Origin: Acidobacteriota bacterium
Lineage (GTDB): Bacteria > Acidobacteriota > Terriglobia > UBA7540
Length of the DNA stretch: 64,000 nt
Direction of reading: 5' to 3'
Assembly (NCBI GenBank): GCA_004298155.1
Contig: SCRD01000023.1
Location: 1 to 64,000, forward strand
Below are positions 1-9,006 of the stretch, piece by piece; the first letter of the stretch is position 1, and each line of letters starts with the position of its first letter. The translations under genes were made by a program, and so were the position numbers. The notes under the pieces were generated by a model. It searched no databases, was not told the DNA's origin, and saw only the letters and a list, made by a program, of their open reading frames with translations.

Positions 1-285
1 CCTCCGCCTTCCCTTCCATATCTGCCATCGCCTCTCCTCCTTCCCGGGGCCCATTCCCGCCCGCCCCAAACCCCTCTCTCCCCACTCCCCTACCGAATTC
101 TTCATGGTAACAGAGTCAGCAACGCGATTGACACGGCTTAAGGCGATTGGATTGATATAGCTGCTTCGCTCCTCGAATCGCATCGAGACCCACTCAACGA
201 AGCTAAGCCAATCGCAAGATATAGCTGGGTTGCAACGCGCTCATTGGTGACATATGCTTTCACCGATTCCCGATTGGAGGCAACC
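1..285. other. Intergenic region upstream of the GH3 gene
   Basis: No gene is seen here. Bases 1-95 are strikingly pyrimidine-rich on the plus strand. A TTGACA hexamer lies at 128-133 but has no convincing -10 partner. The ten-base word GATATAGCTG occurs at 154-163 and again at 218-227, and GCGATTGG (143-150) is inverted as CCAATCGC (208-215). Such paired words are compatible with a repressor operator for the downstream glycosidase, but this is inference. Confidence 0.4.
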
Positions 286-2967
286 ATGTTCAGTGCACCA
301 AAGCGCATCAGAGTTGCAGCTATGATCAGTTTCTTCCTGTTTTTCGGACTAAGGTGCATGGCAGCAGGCCCAATCGGAAACAAGTCCGAAGCCCTCTACA
401 AGAACCCATCACTGCCGATTGCGGAGCGAGTGAATGATCTCGTCTCGCGGATGACGCTTCAGGAAAAGGTTCTTCAGATGCAACACACGGCTCCGGCAAT
501 CCCCCGGCTTGGCATTCCATCATACGACTGGTGGAATGAGGCGCTGCACGGAGTGGCGCGCTCCGGTTACGCCACAGTGTTCCCACAGGCGATCGGAATG
601 GCTGCCACGTGGGATTCCGATCTCGTATACCAGGAAGGCCGCGTCATCTCAACCGAAGCCCGCGCCAAATACAACCAGGCGCAGCGCGAGGGAAATCATA
701 GCATCTACTATGGACTCACATTCTGGTCGCCCAATATCAATATTTTTCGAGATCCCCGTTGGGGACGCGGCCAGGAGACCTACGGTGAGGACCCGTTTCT
801 GACCTCACGGCTCGGAGTCGCGTTTGTCCGTGGCATGCAGGGTGATAATCCGAAATACCTCGAGGTGGTAGCGACGCCCAAACACTTCGCGGTGCACAGC
901 GGCCCGGAATCCCTCCGGCACGGGTTTAACGCCAAAGCCTCCGAGTACGATATCGAAGATACGTACTTCCCTGCTTTCCGTGCGACACTGGTTAATGCGC
1001 ACGCTGGTTCCACGATGTGTTCCTACAATGCGATTAACGGCCCGCCGGCTTGCGCGGACACATTTCTCCTGCAAAAGACCTTGCGCGGTGATTGGGATTT
1101 CCATGGCTACGTCACCTCTGACTGTGGCGCGGTGGACGATATCTTCTCTGGACATCACTTTACGCCCGACATCGAGCACGCTTCTGCCCTGGCTGTAAAA
1201 GCGGGAACGGACACAACCTGCGGAAACGAGTACATTACGCTGGTCAAGGCCGTCCATGATGGGCTGATCAAAGAGAGCGAAATTGATACGTCCGTGAAGC
1301 GCCTGTTTACGGCCCGTATGCGCCTGGGGATGTTTGATCCTCCATCTGCCGTTCCCTTCAACAAGATTCCCATGTCAGAAGTTAATTCGCCGACCCATCG
1401 CCAGCTTGCCCTTCGGGCAGCGCGGGAATCCATTGTCCTGCTGAAGAACAATGGCGCCCTGCCTATTAAGGCCAGCGTAAAGACCATAGCCGTAATTGGT
1501 CCCAACGCCGAGTCGCTCCCGGCAATTGAAGGCAACTATCACGGAGTGCCCGTCCACCCCGTCCTGCCTATTGATGGATTCCTCAAGGAGTTTGCCGGCA
1601 AAGCGAAAATTCTCTACGCCCAAGGCTCGCCCTACGTAACGGAACTGCCCGCACCAGTGCCGCAGGCTGCGTTTCATCCCGCGGGCAATCTATCTGTTTC
1701 AGGACTCAGAGCCGCGTATTTTCCGAACGCTGGCTTTTCGGGGAGGCCAACTCTGGTGCGCACGGACGCGCAGATCCAGTTCGACTGGAATGCAGCTTCG
1801 CCCGCACCCGGGATCCTGCTGAATGCTTTTTCCGTGCGCTGGACGGGAACCTTTACACCGCCGGGCCCAGGAGATTACACGTTCGGCATCCAGCAGCCGC
1901 ACTGCTATCCCTGTGGTGACCACGAGACCTTCCAGGTCTATCTGGATGGAAAATCTGTTCTCAGCAGCGTGGACTACAATCGCAATCCGCGGCCGGGCAC
2001 ATTCGAGGTGCACTTCAGTGACACCAGGCAACACGCTTTCCGGCTTGATTATTCTCACCGTTCGCCGCTATTCGGCGCCGGGGTCACGCTGGTCTGGAAA
2101 GCTCCCGTCGATTTGCTGCACCAGCAGGCCGTGCAGATTGCTCGCCAAGCTGATATTGTGGTGGTTTTCGTCGGCTTATCACCACACCTGGAGGGCGAGG
2201 AGATGCCACTGCACATTCCTGGCTTTGACGGCGGCGACCGGACAAACCTGAAGCTGCCGGAAGTCCAAAGGGAACTCCTCGAGGCATTGGCAGCGACCGG
2301 CAAACCTCTAATCGTCGTACTCTTGAACGGCAGCGCGCTGGCCGTGAACTGGGCGCAGGAACATGCAGCAGCCATCCTTGAAGCCTGGTATCCGGGTGAA
2401 AGCGGCGGAACGGCGGTCGCCGAAACCCTGGACGGTTCGAATAATCCCGCCGGCAGGCTGCCGGTAACGTTTTACCGGTCGGTAGATCAGCTTCCGGCCT
2501 TTACGGATTACTCGATGCAAAACCGGACGTATCGGTATTTCCATGGCGACCCGATGTACAGTTTTGGATATGGCCTCAGCTACTCAAATTTCGCGTACAG
2601 CAATCTTCACATCTCATCGAACCGAATTACAGCCGGCCAGAATCTCACGGTCGAGGCTGACGTAAAAAACACTTCCGGCATCGCAGGGGATGAAGTTGCC
2701 GAACTGTACCTGGAATATGGACAAAAGGCGGGTGCTCCGATTCGGGCCCTTAAGGGATTTAAACGCCTCCATCTGGCGGCGGGGCAGACCCGCCGTGTCA
2801 GCTTTACTCTTGACCCGCGAGATTTGAGCATGGCCACGGAAAACGGCGAACGCATGGTGTTCTCCGGCAGCTACACGGTGTTCGTCGGGGGTAGCCAGCC
2901 CGGTAAAAGCGCAAGCGGCGTCAGCGCCAATTTACAGGTCCGCGGCCAACTGAAGCTGGCGCAGTAG
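286..2967 (+). CDS. Secreted GH3 beta-xylosidase/beta-glucosidase with PA14 domain
   Basis: Glycoside hydrolase family 3 enzyme, about 893 aa, expected to release terminal xylose or glucose from plant oligosaccharides in the periplasm or outside the cell. The ATG at 286 has GGAGG at 276-280, so it is preferred over the upstream GTG at 244. A hydrophobic N-terminus (residues about 8-25) looks like a signal peptide. The motif WWNEALHGVAR is typical of the xylosidase-like GH3 branch. VTSDCGAVDD carries the predicted nucleophile Asp279. A PA14 domain sits inside the second GH3 domain (residues about 460-600), and a fibronectin-III-like domain ends the protein. Substrate cannot be fixed from sequence; beta-xylosidase is the first guess. 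Confidence 0.9.
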   Translation: MFSAPKRIRVAAMISFFLFFGLRCMAAGPIGNKSEALYKNPSLPIAERVNDLVSRMTLQEKVLQMQHTAPAIPRLGIPSYDWWNEALHGVARSGYATVFPQAIGMAATWDSDLVYQEGRVISTEARAKYNQAQREGNHSIYYGLTFWSPNINIFRDPRWGRGQETYGEDPFLTSRLGVAFVRGMQGDNPKYLEVVATPKHFAVHSGPESLRHGFNAKASEYDIEDTYFPAFRATLVNAHAGSTMCSYNAINGPPACADTFLLQKTLRGDWDFHGYVTSDCGAVDDIFSGHHFTPDIEHASALAVKAGTDTTCGNEYITLVKAVHDGLIKESEIDTSVKRLFTARMRLGMFDPPSAVPFNKIPMSEVNSPTHRQLALRAARESIVLLKNNGALPIKASVKTIAVIGPNAESLPAIEGNYHGVPVHPVLPIDGFLKEFAGKAKILYAQGSPYVTELPAPVPQAAFHPAGNLSVSGLRAAYFPNAGFSGRPTLVRTDAQIQFDWNAASPAPGILLNAFSVRWTGTFTPPGPGDYTFGIQQPHCYPCGDHETFQVYLDGKSVLSSVDYNRNPRPGTFEVHFSDTRQHAFRLDYSHRSPLFGAGVTLVWKAPVDLLHQQAVQIARQADIVVVFVGLSPHLEGEEMPLHIPGFDGGDRTNLKLPEVQRELLEALAATGKPLIVVLLNGSALAVNWAQEHAAAILEAWYPGESGGTAVAETLDGSNNPAGRLPVTFYRSVDQLPAFTDYSMQNRTYRYFHGDPMYSFGYGLSYSNFAYSNLHISSNRITAGQNLTVEADVKNTSGIAGDEVAELYLEYGQKAGAPIRALKGFKRLHLAAGQTRRVSFTLDPRDLSMATENGERMVFSGSYTVFVGGSQPGKSASGVSANLQVRGQLKLAQ

Positions 2968-3126
2968 CGCGCGCCGGCCCTGACTATTTTGGCAGCTTTA
3001 AAACCAGGAACGCCGCCGTCCAATCAAATCAACACACTGAAGAATAGGCCAATTGACAACGCTGGAGAATTAAGTTTGTCGTAACATGGCTTGCCTATTG
3101 CCAGCTTTGAAGCTCGAAGCCGCGAT

Positions 3127-4011
3127 TCAAGCATGAATCGCGAGCACGGGGCAAGGCCCCAGTTGCAGCACTCGATGCGTGGTTGAGCCAAATAGCGCCA
3201 GGTCCAGGGCGTTCCGTCCGCGCACACCTACGATGATCAAATCGGTCTGGTTCTCCTCTGCAAGTTTGATGATTTCCTCGTACGGCTTGCCTGACCGGAC
3301 GAATGCCTTGATCTTGCAGCAACTCCGCTCTTTCTCAGGGACCTCCCCTTCCAGCAGATGAATAACGCGAGCTTTCTCCCCTTCAAATTGCACATCACTG
3401 GGTAAATGCTCCAGGACATGAAGAAGTGAGAGTTCGCCTCCAAATTCCGTCGCCAGTGAAAGCGCGTACTGCAAGGCCCGTTCGGAGCATTCCGAAAAAT
3501 CCGAGCAGAGCAGAATTCTGCGTAGATAGACAGGTTCTCCCCCGCTCTCGGGCCCTACAAAATCGTGAGCAGGCTGGCGAACTGCCAGCACTGGACAACC
3601 TGCCTTTCGCAGCACTTTCTCGGTCACCGAGCCCAGCGTCAGCCTCTGGAACCCGCGCCTGCCGTGGGTCCCCATCACGATCATGTCCACGGAGTTTTCA
3701 CGTGCAAAATCCAGAACCGACTCTGTTACGACTCCCTCCTCCACTGCCACTACTGCCTGCACCCCTCCTTCCGCGTGGGCCTTGGCAAATTCCCGTAGCT
3801 GCTCCTCGGCATACTCGCGCAGTTCCCCGTAGAATTCATTGACGGAATCAGGAATGGCATACTCCGGGTAACCAATCATCACCGGTCGCACAACGTGCAG
3901 CAGAAACAGTTCAGCCTTGTAATGGCGGGCGAGTGTAAGGGCGTATTGGTAAGCTCTCTCTGAAAAATCAGAAAAATCCGTGGGGCAAAGGATGCGTCCG
4001 ATTTTTAGCAC
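3127..4011 (-). CDS. Tandem universal stress protein (two Usp domains)
   Basis: A 294-aa cytoplasmic protein of two UspA domains in tandem (about 1-150 and 165-294). Both keep the ATP-binding pattern G-2x-G-9x-G-S: GTHGRRGFQRLTLGS in the first and GVRGRNALDLALFGS in the second. The start is GTG at 4011 with GGAGGT just upstream. It lies 105 bases downstream of a second tandem Usp gene in the same direction, so the two may be co-transcribed. Proteins of this type help cells survive starvation, low oxygen or oxidative stress. The specific trigger here is unknown. Confidence 0.9.
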   Translation of the reverse strand: MLKIGRILCPTDFSDFSERAYQYALTLARHYKAELFLLHVVRPVMIGYPEYAIPDSVNEFYGELREYAEEQLREFAKAHAEGGVQAVVAVEEGVVTESVLDFARENSVDMIVMGTHGRRGFQRLTLGSVTEKVLRKAGCPVLAVRQPAHDFVGPESGGEPVYLRRILLCSDFSECSERALQYALSLATEFGGELSLLHVLEHLPSDVQFEGEKARVIHLLEGEVPEKERSCCKIKAFVRSGKPYEEIIKLAEENQTDLIIVGVRGRNALDLALFGSTTHRVLQLGPCPVLAIHA

Positions 4012-4116
4012 GACTCACCTCCGGTTAAGGCCACAGATCCATCCTTCTTCGGTGGAAATGCCCCTCATCAGCCCGCTGTCATCAAATCCTTCTCTTGCAG
4101 CAACCCAGCAACTCAC

Positions 4117-5025
4117 TCAAGTCGTGGCACGAACCGTCAGCACCGGGCAATCGGCGCCCGCGACAACCGGGTACGCAACGTTGCTGATATGCTGTCTGGC
4201 CAGGGCCTCCGGGCTTCGAACACCCAGCACAATAAGGTCCGCTTTCCGCTCCTTTGCAATTCGCAGGATCGTCCCCGCCGGCTCACCGCTCTCAACAATG
4301 CACTCCGGCTCGCACCAGGCTGCCGTTTCCGAAGGAAATATCTCCTGCAGTTCGTCACGGAAGGCGCGTGCCAGAAGCCGCGCGCTGGTCTGGATGGCAG
4401 CAGGGACCACGTGCAGAACCGTCAGGTGCGATTCGTATTCCAGAGCAAAAGAGAGAGCAAACGGCGCGGCAGCAAAGGCATCTGCGGATAGGTCTGTGGG
4501 GTAGAGGATCTGCCGTGGTGCAATCTCTTCGGCCGGGCGATCCAGGGCATGGGGCCCCACTGTGAGGACCGGACACTCCACCGTCCGCCAGATTTCTTCT
4601 GCCACTGAACCCAACAGAAAACGCCGAAGGCCGCGGCGGCCGTGCGTTGCCAGGACCAGAAGATCAATCTGATGATCCCTGATCATCGAATTCACTTCCT
4701 CCGCAACTTCGCCATGACCCAGGAGAACCTCGTGTGGGACACCTCGGAGCTCATCGGATTCCGCCAGTGCCACCAGTCGCTTTGAACTGCCCCGGCGGAG
4801 GTCCTCGACGTAGGGCACGGCCTCCGGAGACACCATCGGATAAGGATGAGGCACCATCACGTGCGCCAGATAAACTCTGGATTCATACCGTCGGGCAAGA
4901 GCAACGGCATGCGGAAGGCTGCCCTGGGATGCCGGTGAAAAATCTGTTGTCCAGAGGATTTTCTTCAATTTGACAGGCTTCGCTGTGATGTGTTCGTGGA
5001 TGGGGACCGGTTTGGTTTTTTCCAT
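4117..5025 (-). CDS. Tandem universal stress protein with degenerate ATP motifs
   Basis: A 302-aa protein with two Usp domains. The N-terminal domain has ATHGRRGLRRFLLGS, in which the first glycine of the G-2x-G-9x-G-S motif is alanine. The C-terminal domain has GVRSPEALARQHISN, which has lost most of the nucleotide-binding glycines. It may therefore bind ATP poorly, or act as a regulatory partner of the intact Usp downstream. The ATG at 5025 has a strong AAAGGAGG ribosome-binding site. A perfect 16-bp CRP/FNR-type palindrome lies 58 bases upstream of the start, pointing to control by a Crp/Fnr-family regulator. Confidence 0.88.
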   Translation of the reverse strand: MEKTKPVPIHEHITAKPVKLKKILWTTDFSPASQGSLPHAVALARRYESRVYLAHVMVPHPYPMVSPEAVPYVEDLRRGSSKRLVALAESDELRGVPHEVLLGHGEVAEEVNSMIRDHQIDLLVLATHGRRGLRRFLLGSVAEEIWRTVECPVLTVGPHALDRPAEEIAPRQILYPTDLSADAFAAAPFALSFALEYESHLTVLHVVPAAIQTSARLLARAFRDELQEIFPSETAAWCEPECIVESGEPAGTILRIAKERKADLIVLGVRSPEALARQHISNVAYPVVAGADCPVLTVRATT

Positions 5026-5352
5026 AGGTCCTCCTTTAGGCTCACTTCTGATTTCACGCTAGCAATCGCAAGGCGAATAAGCTGTGACCTCGGTCACAAG
5101 CCAAGGTCTGGGATCGGTTTCAGCACTATTCCGAGAAGCGCATGCAGCAGATAAGTTCCAGTGCCTGCGCAAGGAACATAGGCGCTGGCCAGGTTGCTTG
5201 CGGACAGTAGAGGAAGATGGCCAACACTGTCTGCCTCACGTGTAGTTCCCATCGAACTCGGTCGATTGGGACAGAAGCAGTCCGGAACAAATCCTGCCAG
5301 CCTTACACATCGGCTTCGCCACAGCAAACAGGATATCAGAATCACCATGAAA
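5026..5352. other. Intergenic region between the Usp gene and the 609-aa gene
   Basis: Apart from the palindrome at 5083-5098 and the ribosome-binding site of the Usp gene, no coding region is supported. Short reading frames here lack ribosome-binding sites and family resemblance. No terminator with a T-run was recognised downstream of the 609-aa gene, which ends at 5353 on the minus strand. Confidence 0.4.
5083..5098 (-). promoter_or_regulatory. CRP/FNR-family operator upstream of the usp gene
   Basis: The sequence TGTGACCTCGGTCACA is a perfect inverted repeat with seven-base arms around TC. It matches the E. coli CRP consensus TGTGA-N6-TCACA at every fixed position. Its centre is about 65 bases upstream of the usp start codon, a normal place for an activator. 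Which Crp/Fnr-family protein binds it cannot be told from this window. No clear -10/-35 pair was found next to it. Confidence 0.7.
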
Positions 5353-7182
5353 TTATTTCCCGTTGGTGGACAATGTGAATAAAATCTCCTGTTGATGCGG
5401 GCGGATGAATCCATGCTGCGACTTCAAGTCAAGCGGGATCGTAAGCCTGCCGACTGCGTGTTCCAGCGTTTTTTCCGGGGCATTCGCGTACGGGTTGTAG
5501 GGATATATGGGCCATTGCAGGCGTGCTGCGGGATCAACTTTAAGCGTCCAGTTGCCCTGCCGGATCCAGCCGCCAAGATCATCCGGCCCGAGGTCAACCC
5601 GGTCACTTCCGAGTGTGAACTTCTTTCCTGCACCCGTTTCAAGCACCTGGCCGGACTTCAGCACCAGTTGCAGGTTCAGTTCAGCTTCGTCCGGAGGCGT
5701 GCCCTTGCCCGTAATCTCGAACCGAAGAGTGACGGAATTGGCGGCTGGCGACGGAACGTAAAGGTCAACAAAGAACTTGTTGTAAGCAAGCGAAAGCCTG
5801 TCTGAGCCGTTGCCCATTTGCAGACGGCTGCTCACAGGCATCGCGTTCGTGTTGCCGCCAAATCGTTCCATGAACGTTGCCAGCTCCGGCTGCCGTTTTG
5901 AATTAGCGCCAGAGATAATCAGGCCCAGCTTCTGGTTAAAGACGCTCACGTTGGATTGCCGATCGATGTAGAACTGATTGTCTATAGCGGGAGGTTCGAC
6001 GATGCCGGAGAAGCCCACTTCCCAAGGGCCGGTCTTGCGGATTCCGGCTGGGATGCTCAGCCGATGGGAAAAGCTTTCCATGTCTTGCGGGATGGGCGCT
6101 GTGGGGCCGGCGTGGTAGTAAAGGGCATCTTGTGAAAGGCGCCCGAGTTCGTCCATCGTCAGGTGCCCCGGTCTGAAGAAGTCGACCAGGAATTCATCGT
6201 AACGACGTCCGTCGGGAAAATTGGAGAACCCAAACTGTCCCCAGGCCGGGACAGTCCAATAACGATTCCGGTTATTGACCACTTCAACCGGCGTCCCGTC
6301 CAGATAGGTAAAGTACTTGTGAAAGTCAGTCGAGCGGCGCAATGCCTTTAAGGCCGCGGGATCTCGGCTGTATTCCCAATAGAGCGCAACCTGTGTCAGT
6401 GTAATGTAATCGTACCCGGTGGTCGGCCCCATGCGGCTAAATTCACCCCAGTAACCATCGGGAGTCTGCTCCACAGTCGAATAACGGTGCAGGATCTTAT
6501 TGCCAAGGTCACGCCAGTCAGGTTTACCGAAAACCCGGCCGGAAAGCATCAGCAGGCTGGCCCATTGCGCATAGTGGTTGGGCGACGTGCCGATATACGG
6601 CGTGTTGTACCAGGGGAAGTCCACCATCTTTAAGGCTGAATCATAAAATGGCGCCGCGTTCTCAAGGATAGCTTTCTTCCACCGTGCGCTACGCTCGGCG
6701 CCCAGTTCCGGTTGAAGCAGGCGGTAGGCTTCCAGCCACATGTAGGTGTCCCAATCACTATCCAGCCGCGGGGTAAAAATCCCTTTTTCATTCTGGCCGG
6801 CAAAGTAGTCGCCAAGCTTAATGGCCTCAGCCAGCATTTTCGGATCGTGAAAGTGCTGGTTGGCAGGATCGCGTTTAGAGTAAAGGACCGCAGGCGCAAG
6901 GATGGAATACGGGAGATGCTTCCACCCGGACTCGTCTTCGAGTGATGGCAAGTCCGCTCCAGGGTGCTGGCTCATATGTTCTTGAACTTGCGCAACGCCA
7001 GAAACCATCAGACGAAAATATTGACCGGGCAATAAGGGAGACGACTTGGCAAACAGGTTCGCGCCCAGCATCAGGCAGAACAACATTGCACCCGCAACCC
7101 GGATGGGAATTTGCGACTCAGCTTTACAAACTCCCACACTGTTTGTAGTGAAACCGTCCATCAGCCTGTGCAAGGCCTTCAT
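5353..7182 (-). CDS. Secreted protein of unknown function, possibly alpha-toroid fold
   Basis: A 609-aa protein with a likely signal peptide (residues about 20-46, hydrophobic, ending near LFAKSS). The first two thirds are rich in aromatic-containing helical repeats (for example GYDYITLTQVALYWEYSRDP), reminiscent of the (alpha/alpha)6 barrels of polysaccharide lyases and unsaturated glucuronyl hydrolases. The last third looks beta-rich (SVTLRFEITGKG). No catalytic motif was recognised, so the lyase or hydrolase idea is only an inference. The ATG at 7182 has GGGAGGT upstream. It follows the glycerol facilitator gene by 61 bases on the same strand. Confidence 0.75.
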   Translation of the reverse strand: MKALHRLMDGFTTNSVGVCKAESQIPIRVAGAMLFCLMLGANLFAKSSPLLPGQYFRLMVSGVAQVQEHMSQHPGADLPSLEDESGWKHLPYSILAPAVLYSKRDPANQHFHDPKMLAEAIKLGDYFAGQNEKGIFTPRLDSDWDTYMWLEAYRLLQPELGAERSARWKKAILENAAPFYDSALKMVDFPWYNTPYIGTSPNHYAQWASLLMLSGRVFGKPDWRDLGNKILHRYSTVEQTPDGYWGEFSRMGPTTGYDYITLTQVALYWEYSRDPAALKALRRSTDFHKYFTYLDGTPVEVVNNRNRYWTVPAWGQFGFSNFPDGRRYDEFLVDFFRPGHLTMDELGRLSQDALYYHAGPTAPIPQDMESFSHRLSIPAGIRKTGPWEVGFSGIVEPPAIDNQFYIDRQSNVSVFNQKLGLIISGANSKRQPELATFMERFGGNTNAMPVSSRLQMGNGSDRLSLAYNKFFVDLYVPSPAANSVTLRFEITGKGTPPDEAELNLQLVLKSGQVLETGAGKKFTLGSDRVDLGPDDLGGWIRQGNWTLKVDPAARLQWPIYPYNPYANAPEKTLEHAVGRLTIPLDLKSQHGFIRPHQQEILFTLSTNGK

Positions 7183-7243
7183 CAGAACCTCCCTTTCTCA
7201 ATACGGGTTGGAGGCAATACCACGATCGTCTCCGATTCCTTGT

Positions 7244-8107
7244 TCAAGACGCCTCCGGATGGCGGTCGGCAGGAACCTGCTCCGGAGCCCGGATCAGGAA
7301 GGGGCGCACAAGGCCATCGTACACAAGCCCGCCTGCAATTCCTCCTACTAAAGGCGCCAGAATGTAGATCCACCACTCATTTCCTCGTGGCCCAGGAAAA
7401 GCAATTGATCCATATCCCACCAGAAAGCCGAAAAGCCTGGGGCCGAAGTCCCTTGCGGGATTCACCGCGTCCATCGTCAACGGAGCGCCGATGCCCACAA
7501 TGGCCGCCACCGTCAGGCCGATGAACATAGCGGCCATGTTGCTACCGGGAGCCGCCGTATTGCGCGAATCAATCAGCGCCAGGATTGCAACTAGCAGGAA
7601 CACGGTCAGGACGGCTTCCACCAGGAATGCTGTGCCACCCGTTACCTTTGCAAAGTCCGCTGGCGTTACCCCAACGATGCCAGGGTTCGGATAGAAGCAA
7701 CTGAAGATCATCATCAGTTTCTGGCTTCCGGGCTGCCCGACCCTCACACCCAGCTTTTGTGCAGTGGGCGTCCAAAAACCGTACCAGCAGTAAAAAAGGA
7801 CAAGCGATGCCGTGAACGCACCGATAGTCTGGGACAGCACATAGGGCACAATCTTCCTGCCGGGAAACTTGCGGAAAATCGCAAAGCAGGCGGTCACAGC
7901 CGGATTAAGGTGCGCTCCTGAAACGCCGCCTGAAATGTAGACCGCCAACAGGACAGCGAAGCCCCACAGCAGGGCGACTCCAGTCAAATCGTAAGCATTT
8001 GTAAATACCGCTACGGCGACGGCGCCGTCTCCGATCAGGATCAGAACAAAGGTGCCGACAAATTCTCCCAGGCATTCTCCCATCAGGGATCCTTGTAATC
8101 TCTTCAT
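7244..8107 (-). CDS. glpF: Glycerol uptake facilitator (MIP family)
   Basis: A 287-aa inner-membrane channel of the major intrinsic protein family with about six hydrophobic segments. Both half-helix motifs are present: HLNPAVT near residue 65 and NPARDFGPRLFG near residue 210. The Asp after the second NPAR is the hallmark of glycerol-conducting aquaglyceroporins, so passive glycerol uptake is the likely role. No glycerol kinase or glycerol-3-phosphate dehydrogenase gene is in the window, so the pathway link cannot be shown here. The start is ATG at 8107. Length is normal for GlpF. Confidence 0.88.
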   Translation of the reverse strand: MKRLQGSLMGECLGEFVGTFVLILIGDGAVAVAVFTNAYDLTGVALLWGFAVLLAVYISGGVSGAHLNPAVTACFAIFRKFPGRKIVPYVLSQTIGAFTASLVLFYCWYGFWTPTAQKLGVRVGQPGSQKLMMIFSCFYPNPGIVGVTPADFAKVTGGTAFLVEAVLTVFLLVAILALIDSRNTAAPGSNMAAMFIGLTVAAIVGIGAPLTMDAVNPARDFGPRLFGFLVGYGSIAFPGPRGNEWWIYILAPLVGGIAGGLVYDGLVRPFLIRAPEQVPADRHPEAS

Positions 8108-8380
8108 GTCTGCTCCGCAATTCTGGCTGTGAATAAACTACTGCGCCAAAGTTTTCGCTTCAGAAGCTCTGTGGCACCAAAAGTTCCCGCCCCATGCTGG
8201 CAGGGACAGCGATCTGCGACCCGTTGGATTTTGCCACGGATACTTCCCGAATCCAAGCAGAACAACAACCGGCCCGCGAGACCGTCAGGCGGCTAAGGCA
8301 GGCAAGCTACATCGGCGGGCCTGGGTATGCCAGAACGGCAGTAGGCAGCACATAGAATCCAGAGACGCCCGGGCGTCCAA

Positions 8381-8929
8381 CTATTTAAAGCTGATTGTAT
8401 TGAATATTTCTGAGTTGGCGGGTTTCAGAGGAACGGAAGGCGGCGCCACGCGGACGGAGAGCTCAAACGAGACGCTAGTGGGCGGCAGGCAGGCATAATC
8501 ATTGCAGGCCTGATACATGAATTTCCCGCGCAGAGTGTAAGTGCCCGGCTTTACAGAACCATCAACCTTCAGGACAGATCCCAGGCGAACTTCACTTTCA
8601 TAAACCGAAATCGGCGAATCCAGGAAATCAAATTTCACCATTTTGCCGCGAGGGTACATAACTTTCTCCACTCTCAATGAGGGAGAAGCGTCAAATTCCA
8701 CCTGGGTAGGAATCAGATAATCCAGCGAAGGCTTGTGGTCGTTGATGTGGTAGCCAGGCTCAATTCTGGCCAGCACTGCCAGCTTCGCCGTCTGCCCGGC
8801 ATGGACTGCGTTGGTTGCAAGAATGGTCCGCGTAGACACAACGGCCGGCGGCCCGGCGGCATTCCCAGCGCCGGTGGAAAGCAAAACCCATAACGTGGCT
8901 GCCATCAATCTCATCGTCCGGTTGCCCAT
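8381..8929 (-). CDS. DsbD N-terminal (alpha) domain protein, periplasmic
   Basis: A 182-aa secreted protein. Residues about 6-24 form a signal peptide. The rest resembles the immunoglobulin-like alpha domain of the thiol:disulfide interchange protein DsbD, including the paired cysteines in QACNDYACLPP, the redox-active pair of the family. In DsbD the alpha domain takes electrons from the membrane and thioredoxin-like domains and passes them to periplasmic clients. Here it is a separate gene downstream of tlpA-like, lgt and ccdA genes, which supply the other parts. The ATG at 8929 has a close AAAGG; an ATG at 8914 is an alternative. Confidence 0.8.
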   Translation of the reverse strand: MGNRTMRLMAATLWVLLSTGAGNAAGPPAVVSTRTILATNAVHAGQTAKLAVLARIEPGYHINDHKPSLDYLIPTQVEFDASPSLRVEKVMYPRGKMVKFDFLDSPISVYESEVRLGSVLKVDGSVKPGTYTLRGKFMYQACNDYACLPPTSVSFELSVRVAPPSVPLKPANSEIFNTISFK

Positions 8930-9006
8930 TGCCTTTATCCCAACAGAAGAACTCGATCAAGCCTTCGGCCCAGCACACAAATGCCACGACCGTACAACCC
9001 TTCGGG

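Noticed and set aside
5094-5414. A 106-codon minus-strand frame with hydrophobic patches
   Set aside because: It overlaps the end of the 609-aa gene and the Usp operator, has no ribosome-binding site, and shows only a vague resemblance to membrane proteins.
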